Origin: Mycobacterium senriense
Lineage (GTDB): Bacteria > Actinomycetota > Actinomycetes > Mycobacteriales > Mycobacteriaceae
NCBI RefSeq assembly: GCF_019668465.1
Contig: NZ_AP024828.1
Coordinates: forward strand, 5,332,001-5,396,000
Length of the DNA stretch: 64,000 nt
Direction: 5' to 3'
Numbering within the stretch: position 1 is the first letter of the stretch; every line of letters begins with the position of its first letter. The position numbers were made by a program, and so were the translations under genes. Below are positions 57,594 through 64,000 of the stretch, in pieces. Below the pieces are notes generated by a model. That model did no database searches, had not been told where the DNA came from, and saw only the letters and a program-made list of their open reading frames with translations.

Positions 57594-59972
57594 TCACGCC
57601 GCGGACGTGACGCGGTAGACGTCGTAAACGCCTTCGACGTTGCGCACGACGTTGAGCAGATGTCCGAGATGCTTGGGGTCGCCCATCTCAAAGGTGAAGC
57701 GGCTGATCGCAACTCGGTCGCCGGAGGTGGTGACCGACGCGGACAGGATGTTGACCTTCTCGTCGGCCAGCACCCGCGTGACGTCCGACAGCAGCCGGTG
57801 CCGGTCGAGCGCCTCGACCTGGATGGCCACCAGAAACACCGACGACGGCGACGGCGCCCAGTGCACTTCGATGATGCGCTCGGACTGCTGCTGCAACGAG
57901 GCCGCGTTGGTGCAGTCGGTGCGGTGCACGCTCACCCCACCGCCGCGGGTGACGAACCCCATGATCTGGTCGCCGGGCACCGGGGTGCAGCATTTCGCCA
58001 GCTTGGTGAGCACGCCCGGGGCGCCGGGGACCGAGACGCCGACGTCGTCACTGCTGCGCGGGCGGCGCAACATCGTTGTCGGCGTGGACCGTTCGGCGAG
58101 GTCCTCCTCGGCCTGGTCGATGCCACCGAGTTCGGCCAGCAGCCGCTGCACGACGTGCCGGGCCGACACATGCCCCTCACCGATCGCCGTGTAGAGCGCG
58201 GACACGTCGGTGTAGTGCAGCTCGCGCGCCACCGCCGCCAGCGTCTCGCCATTGACCAAGCGCTGCAACGGAAGTCCGCCGCGACGCACCTCGCGGGCCA
58301 TGGCGTCCTTGCCGGACTCGAGCGCCTCCTCGCGGCGTTCCTTGGCGAACCACTGCCGGATCTTGGCCTTGGCGCGTGGTGAGACCACGAACTGCTGCCA
58401 GTCCCTCGACGGCCCGGCGTTGGCCGCCTTGGAGGTGAAAACCTCGACGACTTCCCCGTTTTCCAGCTTGCGCTCCAGCGCCACCAGCCGGCCGTTCACC
58501 CGGGCGCCGATGCAGCGGTGTCCGACCTCGGTGTGCACCGCATACGCGAAGTCCACCGGCGTCGAACCGTTTGGCAGGGTGATCACGTCGCCCTTGGGCG
58601 TGAACACGAAGATCTCCTGTACGGCAAGGTCATAGCGCAGGGACTCCAGGAACTCGCCCGGGTCCGCGGCCTCCCGTTGCCAGTCGAGCAACTGGCGCAT
58701 CCAGGCCATGTCGTCGATCTCGGCGGCGGCGTGCGGATGCGGAAGGCCGTTGCGCCCCTTGGCCTCCTTGTAGCGCCAGTGCGCGGCGATGCCGTATTCG
58801 GCGGTGCGGTGCATGTCGCGGGTCCGGATCTGCACCTCCAGCGGCTTACCCTCCGGCCCCACGACGGTGGTGTGCAGCGACTGGTAGACGCCGTACCGCG
58901 GCTGCGCGATGTAATCCTTGAACCGCCCCGCCATCGGCTGCCACAGCGAATGCACCACGCCGACAGCGGCATAGCAGTCCCGGATCTCGTCGCACAGGAT
59001 GCGGATGCCGACCAGGTCGTGGATGTCGTCGAAGTCGCGGCCCTTGACGATCATCTTCTGGTAGATGGACCAGTAGTGCTTCGGTCGCCCCTCCACCGTC
59101 GCCTTGATCTTCGAGGCGTTCAGGGTGTTGACGATCTCGGCGCGCACCTTGGCCAGGTAGGTGTCCCGCGATGGCGCGCGCCCGGCGACCAGCCGAACGA
59201 TCTCCTCGTACTTCTTGGGATGCAAGATGGCGAACGACAGGTCTTCGAGTTCCCACTTGACGCTGGCCATACCCAGCCGATGCGCAAGGGGCGCAATAAC
59301 TTCCAGCGTCTCACGGGCTTTGCGCGCCTGCTTCTCCGGCGGCAGGAACCGCATGGTGCGCATGTTGTGCAGCCGGTCGGCGACCTTGATCACCAGCACA
59401 CGCGGGTCGCGCGCCATCGCGGTGATCATCTTGCGGATGGTCTCGCCCTCGGCGGCGCTGCCCAGTACCACCCGGTCCAGTTTGGTGACGCCATCGACCA
59501 GATGGCCCACCTCGTCGCCGAATTCCTCGCTCAAAGCGTCCAGGGTGTACCCGGTGTCCTCGACCGTGTCGTGCAGCAGCGCGGCCACCAACGTCGTGGT
59601 GTCCATACCCAATTCGGCCAGAATGGTCGCGACGGCCAGCGGGTGGGTGATGTAGGGGTCGCCGGAATGCCGTAGCTGGCTGGCGTGCCGCTGGTCGGCG
59701 ACCTCGAAGGCGCGCTGCAGCAGCGACACGTTCGCCTTCGGGTAGATCTCCCGGTGCACCGCAACGAGCGGTTCCAGCACCGGGTTAAGCGTGCTGCGCT
59801 GCGCCGTCATCCGGCGGGCCAGCCTGGCCCGGACCCGACGCGACGCGCTGCTGGACGTTTTCAGGGATTCGGTCGGTGGCTCCGGGGCCTCCATCGGCTG
59901 CGTGATGGCCGGCGGCTCTGAGACCTTAGTGGGCGCGTCGAGCGCTTGCGCCGCGCTGTTTTCCTCCGCCAC
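57594..59972 (-). CDS. relA: Bifunctional (p)ppGpp synthetase/hydrolase RelA/SpoT
   Basis: A 792-residue stringent-response enzyme. The HD hydrolase domain has [32 protein letters not shown]; the synthetase domain has [15 protein letters not shown] and the nucleotide-binding [14 protein letters not shown]; then TGS ([21 protein letters not shown]), the conserved [13 protein letters not shown] zinc-finger region and a C-terminal ACT domain. Both catalytic halves appear intact. GTG 59972 is fixed by GGAGGTGA five bases upstream. It converges with the kinase-cyclophilin gene, with six bases between. Confidence 0.97.
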   Translation of the reverse strand: MAEENSAAQALDAPTKVSEPPAITQPMEAPEPPTESLKTSSSASRRVRARLARRMTAQRSTLNPVLEPLVAVHREIYPKANVSLLQRAFEVADQRHASQLRHSGDPYITHPLAVATILAELGMDTTTLVAALLHDTVEDTGYTLDALSEEFGDEVGHLVDGVTKLDRVVLGSAAEGETIRKMITAMARDPRVLVIKVADRLHNMRTMRFLPPEKQARKARETLEVIAPLAHRLGMASVKWELEDLSFAILHPKKYEEIVRLVAGRAPSRDTYLAKVRAEIVNTLNASKIKATVEGRPKHYWSIYQKMIVKGRDFDDIHDLVGIRILCDEIRDCYAAVGVVHSLWQPMAGRFKDYIAQPRYGVYQSLHTTVVGPEGKPLEVQIRTRDMHRTAEYGIAAHWRYKEAKGRNGLPHPHAAAEIDDMAWMRQLLDWQREAADPGEFLESLRYDLAVQEIFVFTPKGDVITLPNGSTPVDFAYAVHTEVGHRCIGARVNGRLVALERKLENGEVVEVFTSKAANAGPSRDWQQFVVSPRAKAKIRQWFAKERREEALESGKDAMAREVRRGGLPLQRLVNGETLAAVARELHYTDVSALYTAIGEGHVSARHVVQRLLAELGGIDQAEEDLAERSTPTTMLRRPRSSDDVGVSVPGAPGVLTKLAKCCTPVPGDQIMGFVTRGGGVSVHRTDCTNAASLQQQSERIIEVHWAPSPSSVFLVAIQVEALDRHRLLSDVTRVLADEKVNILSASVTTSGDRVAISRFTFEMGDPKHLGHLLNVVRNVEGVYDVYRVTSAA

Positions 59973-60015
59973 GTTGGTCACCTCCGAAATCGAGGATATC
60001 TCCAATGCCTAAGCG

Positions 60016-60558
60016 CTACTCGCAAGTCAGGCTGTGTACCGCCAACGGCGCGACCGCTTCGCGGCCGCGCAGCGCGCCGAGTTCGAACACCACCGCCGCT
60101 GCCAGCACGTTGGCCCCGGCGCGCCCGAGCAGCCGCGCCGACGCGGCCAGGGTACCGCCGCTGGCCAGCACGTCGTCGATGATCACCACGTCGCGCCCGC
60201 GCAGGTCGATCCCGTCGGCGGGGATCTCCAGCGTCGCGCTGCCGTATTCCAGGTCGTAGCGCTCGGCGTGCACCGGCGGCGGCAACTTGCCGGCCTTGCG
60301 AATGGCCAGCACGCCGGTCTGCAGCCGGTCGGCGACGGCCGCGGCCAGCAGGAATCCCCGCGCCTCGATGCCGGCCACCAGATCCGCACCGGACGCGATC
60401 TCGGCCAATGCGCCGGTGATCGCCGTCATCGCCGTCGCGTCCGCGAACACCGGGGTCAGGTCCTTGAACTGGATACCGGGCTTGGGGAAATCGGCCACCT
60501 TGCGCGTCAGCGACGCGATCAGGTCGGCGACCGGCGCCCGCTCGCCGGCGCTCGTCAT
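60016..60558 (-). CDS. apt: Adenine phosphoribosyltransferase
   Basis: A 180-residue purine salvage enzyme forming AMP from adenine and PRPP. The PRPP loop [13 protein letters not shown] is at 124-136, with [29 protein letters not shown] and [19 protein letters not shown] completing the active site. It precedes relA in the same direction (43-bp gap) and follows the lipoprotein by seven bases. Confidence 0.95.
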   Translation of the reverse strand: MTSAGERAPVADLIASLTRKVADFPKPGIQFKDLTPVFADATAMTAITGALAEIASGADLVAGIEARGFLLAAAVADRLQTGVLAIRKAGKLPPPVHAERYDLEYGSATLEIPADGIDLRGRDVVIIDDVLASGGTLAASARLLGRAGANVLAAAVVFELGALRGREAVAPLAVHSLTCE

Positions 60559-60565
60559 CGGGGTC

Positions 60566-62260
60566 TCACTGGATCAGCGCCCATCGGTCCATGTTCCAGC
60601 CCGCGCCCCACCGCGTCGGGTTCTTGCTGACCGCGTACATCTTCTTCGAGGTCAACAGCGTGCGCTGCTGCCGGTACAGCGGCAGGGTGGGCATGTCGCC
60701 CCACAGCACCGGGGCGGATTCGGTCAACAGCCGGGATCGTTCGGCGGCGTCGGCCGAAACGGCCAGCGCGCTGATCGCGTTGTCGACCTGGGGATTCGAG
60801 TAACCGGACAGGTTGTTGCCGTTGCCGGTGTGCAGGGCGTAGGCATCGAGCGCCGACGACCCCGTCGACCCGCTGCCGGTGGCGCCGCCGGTGCTGGCCA
60901 GCAACGCGTCGATCTTGCCGTCGCGAAGCGCCTGCGGGCCCGGGCCGTCCAGGATGACGCCGACGACGGTGACACCCGCCGCGGCGCACGCCTTGGTGAT
61001 GACGCCGACGTTGACCGCCAGCCGCGCGTTGGGCCCCCGGTACCCGATCCGCACCGTCAGGGGCGCGCCGCCCAGCGCGTTGCGCGCGGCGACCGGATCG
61101 GCCTTGCTGAACGGTTCGGCCTCGGCGGCCCCGTCACCGGCCGACACGGCGTCATCGGCGACCGGGTCCAGCCGCGAGTTGGCGATCGGCGTCCCCGCGT
61201 CCTTGGCCAGCGAATCGCGGGGCGTGCACAGCGCGACCGCGCGCCGGGCCTTGGGCGCCGCCAGCGGGCCCTGCGGGGCGAAGATCAGCTGCTCGACGCC
61301 GTCTGACGGCCCGTCCGAGCGCTCGTAGTTGTCCGGCGTGGTCAACGCCCCCGAGGAACCCGCGGCGACGTCGACCACGTCGACGTTGCGGCTGTTAACC
61401 CGGTCCTGGATGTCGGGTCCCTGCGACCACACGGTGACCCGCTTCGTGATCGCCTTGGGCCCCCACCAGCGGTCGTTGGCGACGAGCACCACGGCGCCGC
61501 CGTCCAGCACCGACTCGATCTTGTACGGCCCCGACGACGGGAAACGCTTGACGTCGATGCCGGGCTTGAGGTCCCAGATGGTGTTCCACAGCTTCGCGAT
61601 CTGCTGCACCAGCGGCCCGTTGTTGCTGAGCAGGGCCGCGGTCACGTCGACGTTGAGCTGGTCGGCGATGACGTGCGACGGCATCAGCGTGGTCGCGGTG
61701 AACAGCTGGGCGTAGTCGACGACGCCGCGGTCCGGGATGAAAGAGACCCGGGCCTTCTTTTGCCCGGGCATGCATTCGACGTTGGCGATGTCGAGGTAGC
61801 CGGCCTGGGTGGCGGCATGGAAATCGGGGAACTTGCCGGACTGGGCCGCCCAGGCGAGCACGATGTCGTCGCAGGTCACCGGCTTGCCATCGGAGTAGAC
61901 GGCGTTGTCGGCGATCTGGTAGTCCAGCACCAGCGGCGTGCCGCCCACCACCGACACGGTGCCGAAGTCACGGTCGGCGACGGTTTGGCCGTCGGGGCCG
62001 TGATAGCTGAAGCCGGTGAGCGTGCGGGCGAACGCCTGCGCGCCGGCCGAGGCGGCGCCGGCCACGGTGTTGGTGTTGTAGGTGGACAGCGGGCCGTCGA
62101 CCACGTAGTCGATCTGGGAGGCGGCGCTGCCTGCGCAAGCAGTCAGCGTGACAACGGCCGCCAGCACTACCGCCAATCCGGCGCCGGTCCACCCCGCGAG
62201 GGCCCGACGGCTGATGAGCGCGCCACGATCGGCCCCAGTTCCCCGGTACCCGGTGGCCAT
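60566..62260 (-). CDS. Peptide-binding lipoprotein of ABC transporter family 5, Rv2585c-like
   Basis: A 564-residue extracytoplasmic solute-binding lipoprotein. The signal sequence ends with the lipobox LTAC (Cys42). The SBP_bac_5 fold begins after residue 50; it has [37 protein letters not shown] and [12 protein letters not shown], with a C-terminal [17 protein letters not shown]. No permease or ATPase lies alongside, so it may work with a distant transporter. Substrate unknown. It lies four bases after secF. Confidence 0.92.
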   Translation of the reverse strand: MATGYRGTGADRGALISRRALAGWTGAGLAVVLAAVVTLTACAGSAASQIDYVVDGPLSTYNTNTVAGAASAGAQAFARTLTGFSYHGPDGQTVADRDFGTVSVVGGTPLVLDYQIADNAVYSDGKPVTCDDIVLAWAAQSGKFPDFHAATQAGYLDIANVECMPGQKKARVSFIPDRGVVDYAQLFTATTLMPSHVIADQLNVDVTAALLSNNGPLVQQIAKLWNTIWDLKPGIDVKRFPSSGPYKIESVLDGGAVVLVANDRWWGPKAITKRVTVWSQGPDIQDRVNSRNVDVVDVAAGSSGALTTPDNYERSDGPSDGVEQLIFAPQGPLAAPKARRAVALCTPRDSLAKDAGTPIANSRLDPVADDAVSAGDGAAEAEPFSKADPVAARNALGGAPLTVRIGYRGPNARLAVNVGVITKACAAAGVTVVGVILDGPGPQALRDGKIDALLASTGGATGSGSTGSSALDAYALHTGNGNNLSGYSNPQVDNAISALAVSADAAERSRLLTESAPVLWGDMPTLPLYRQQRTLLTSKKMYAVSKNPTRWGAGWNMDRWALIQ

Positions 62261-62264
62261 GGGC

Positions 62265-63539
62265 CTACCGCCGGCCGACGTTCCGCTTGCCGGTGGGACG
62301 ACGGGTCCCGGTCGGCCGCACGGGACGGGCGCCCGGTGCCGGCTTGCTCGGCGCGGGCTTGGACGGCTCGGCCGTCGCCGCTTCTTCCGCCTCCTCGGCG
62401 GTCTCGGCGTCGTCGTCGCCGGTCTCGGCGGTCGCGCGCGAGCCGGGGCTGCGCCGCCGCATCACGCGTCGGGTGTGGGTGCGCACCAGCTCGGTGCGCT
62501 CGCGCAGCGTGACCAGCAGCGGGGTGGCGAAGAAGATCGACGAGTAGGTGCCGACCAGGATGCCGACCAGCTGCACCAGCGCCAGGTCCTTGAGCGTGCC
62601 GACGCCCAGCAGCCACACCGCCACGACCATCAGCGCCAGCACCGGCAGCACGCTGATCAGGCTGGTGTTGATCGAACGCATGAACGTCTGGTTGATCGCC
62701 AGGTTGGCCTGCTCGGCGAAGGTGCGCCGGGTGGTGTGCTGGAATCCGTGGGTGTTCTCCTCCACCTTGTCGAACACGATGACCGTGTCGTAGAGGGAGA
62801 AACCGAGAATCGTCAGCAAGCCGATGACGGTGGCCGGCGTGACCTCGAAACCGACCAGCGAGTACACCCCGGCGGTGACGCTCAGGTCGAAAACCATCGT
62901 GGTCAGCGCGGAGACGGCCATGTACCGCTCGTAGCGGATCATGATGTACACGCCGACCAGCACCAGGAAGACGGCGAGCGCGATCAGCGCCTTATCGGTG
63001 ATCTGGTCGCCCCAGGTCTCGGAGACGGCCGCGTCGCTGATGGCCTGCTTGCTGGGCTTACCGTCGGCGCCCTTGGGTTTGAAGGCGTCGAACAGGGCGT
63101 TGCGCAGCTTCGTGGTCTGGTCGTTGGTCAGCGTTTCCGAGCGGATCTGCACGGTCGCGCCCGCGCCGTTGCCGACGACGACCACCGCCTCCGGGTCCTT
63201 GCCGATGGCCTTGCGGAACACCTCCGAGACCTGTGCGGTCTGCACGGTGCCGGCCTGCCCGGCGGCGGGCATCGACACCGTCGTGCCGCCGTTGAAGTCG
63301 ATGCCGAAGGTGAAGCCCCGCAACAGGATGGACAGGACGGCGATGGCGACGATCGCGCCGCTGATGCCGAACCACAACCGGCGCCGGCCGACCACCTCGA
63401 ACGCGCCGGTGCCCGTGTAGAGGCGCGACAGGAAGCCGTGGTGCGGCTGCCCGGCGGCGCCACTATCGGTCAACTCGGTTGCGCCCTCGGATGCTTCGGT
63501 GATCTCGGTTGCGTCTTTGGAGGCTTTGGAGGGAGTCAT
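62265..63539 (-). CDS. secF: Protein translocase subunit SecF
   Basis: A 424-residue membrane subunit which with SecD aids preprotein release using the proton gradient. Six transmembrane helices are expected: one after an N-terminal Thr/Ser-rich tail (about 50-75), then a periplasmic domain beginning FGIDFNGGTTVSMP, and five helices from residue 185 including GVYIMIRYERYMAVSAL, TILGFSLYDTVIVFDKVEEN and FMRSINTSLISVLPVL. The basic and Ala/Pro-rich C-terminal extension is common in mycobacteria. It lies three bases after secD. Confidence 0.96.
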   Translation of the reverse strand: MTPSKASKDATEITEASEGATELTDSGAAGQPHHGFLSRLYTGTGAFEVVGRRRLWFGISGAIVAIAVLSILLRGFTFGIDFNGGTTVSMPAAGQAGTVQTAQVSEVFRKAIGKDPEAVVVVGNGAGATVQIRSETLTNDQTTKLRNALFDAFKPKGADGKPSKQAISDAAVSETWGDQITDKALIALAVFLVLVGVYIMIRYERYMAVSALTTMVFDLSVTAGVYSLVGFEVTPATVIGLLTILGFSLYDTVIVFDKVEENTHGFQHTTRRTFAEQANLAINQTFMRSINTSLISVLPVLALMVVAVWLLGVGTLKDLALVQLVGILVGTYSSIFFATPLLVTLRERTELVRTHTRRVMRRRSPGSRATAETGDDDAETAEEAEEAATAEPSKPAPSKPAPGARPVRPTGTRRPTGKRNVGRR

Positions 63540-63542
63540 GCG

Positions 63543-64000
63543 TTATCCCCGTCCCGTCTTGACCTGCGCCGAAGCCCGGCGTTCGCGGGCGACCTGCTGA
63601 ACGGCACCCAGGCCGTTGTAGGCCGGCTTTGCCAGCGTCGGGGACTTGGACGCCAGGTACACCAGCGGCCAGGTCACCAGGAACACCACCACGATGTCGA
63701 GGACCGTGGTGAGGCCCAGCGTGAAGGCGAATCCGCGCACCTGGCCGATGGCCAGCGCGTAGAGCACCGCGGCGGCCAGGAAGGTGACGGCGTTACCCGA
63801 CACGATCGTCTTGCGGGCCCGCACCCAGCCGCGTGGCACCGCCGAGCGGAACGATCGGCCTTCGCGGATCTCGTCTTTGATGCGCTCGAAGAAGACGACG
63901 AACGAGTCGGCGGTGGTGCCGATACCGATGATCAGACCCGCGATGCCGGCCAGATCCAGGGTGTAGTTGATCTGACGGCCCAGGATCACCAGGATCGCGA
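63543..64000 (-). CDS. secD: Protein translocase subunit SecD, C-terminal part (runs off window)
   Basis: The C-terminal 152 codons of SecD; the 5' end lies past the window edge. The transmembrane portion shows [32 protein letters not shown], the characteristic helix-loop of SecD/SecF, and [34 protein letters not shown]. The tail is basic. It is the first of the secD-secF-lipoprotein-apt-relA run of genes with small gaps. Confidence 0.95.
   Translation of the reverse strand, partial: AILVILGRQINYTLDLAGIAGLIIGIGTTADSFVVFFERIKDEIREGRSFRSAVPRGWVRARKTIVSGNAVTFLAAAVLYALAIGQVRGFAFTLGLTTVLDIVVVFLVTWPLVYLASKSPTLAKPAYNGLGAVQQVARERRASAQVKTGRG

Overview
The window is about 64 kb of high-GC chromosome from a non-tuberculous Mycobacterium, most like the M. 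avium complex or a relative. Gene content and order follow the M. tuberculosis stretch Rv2531c to Rv2587c: adi, nusB/efp/pepQ, aroQ-aroB-aroK-aroC, aroE-mltG-ruvX-alaS, a YjbQ protein, an Rv2557/Rv2558-type pair, rarA, the transglutaminase/ATP-grasp block, aspS, hisS, ppiB, relA, apt, a peptide-binding lipoprotein, secF and secD. M. tuberculosis comparisons are from memory, not from an alignment. No rRNA, tRNA, CRISPR array or complete insertion sequence was recognised, and no stretch over 300 bases lacks a gene or annotated repeat.

Layout. 1-4 kb: accessory region with a partial GntR-like gene, a four-repeat membrane protein, a small hypothetical gene, a convergent two-component pair and a small secreted protein. 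4-14 kb: adi; translation genes (efp, nusB) with pepQ; the shikimate operon aroC-aroK-aroB-aroQ. 14-21 kb: a DszC/SfnB-like flavoenzyme, a prepilin peptidase, then the tightly packed alaS-ruvX-mltG-aroE operon. 21-26 kb: YjbQ protein, tandem starvation-type paralogues, YciI protein, rarA and a Pro/Gly-rich membrane protein. 26-35 kb: DUF2126 transglutaminase, circularly permuted ATP-grasp/alpha-E protein, a nonsense-interrupted membrane gene, a zinc-ribbon metallopeptidase and a second transglutaminase. 35-41 kb: FUSC-like membrane protein, F420-type nitroreductase, aspS, a frameshifted ketopantoate-reductase-like gene, SRPBCC protein and neutral zinc metalloprotease. 41-50 kb: accessory genes, comprising a DapA-like/class II aldolase pair with a divergent XRE-cupin regulator and perfect inverted-repeat operator, an MFS exporter, a GGCT-like protein, a Tat-exported purple acid phosphatase and a ClC channel. 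50-53 kb: a radical SAM gene and a 13E12-type HNH gene, each with a perfect mycobacterial LexA box. 53-64 kb: hisS, glyoxalase II-like protein, ppiB, a receptor Ser/Thr kinase fused to a cyclophilin domain, relA, apt, lipoprotein, secF and partial secD.

The most unusual object is the kinase-cyclophilin fusion at 55824-57587. It has a complete Hanks-type kinase, one membrane span and an extracellular cyclophilin domain clearly duplicated from the adjacent ppiB, with a 54-bp tandem repeat between the two genes. Other points of interest are the 49-bp MIRU-like repeats that form whole intergenic regions and supply ribosome-binding sites, the two SOS boxes (one over a predicted leaderless start), the conserved palindromic leaders of the Rv2557/Rv2558-type pair, and two genes that look broken by an in-frame amber codon and a frameshift.
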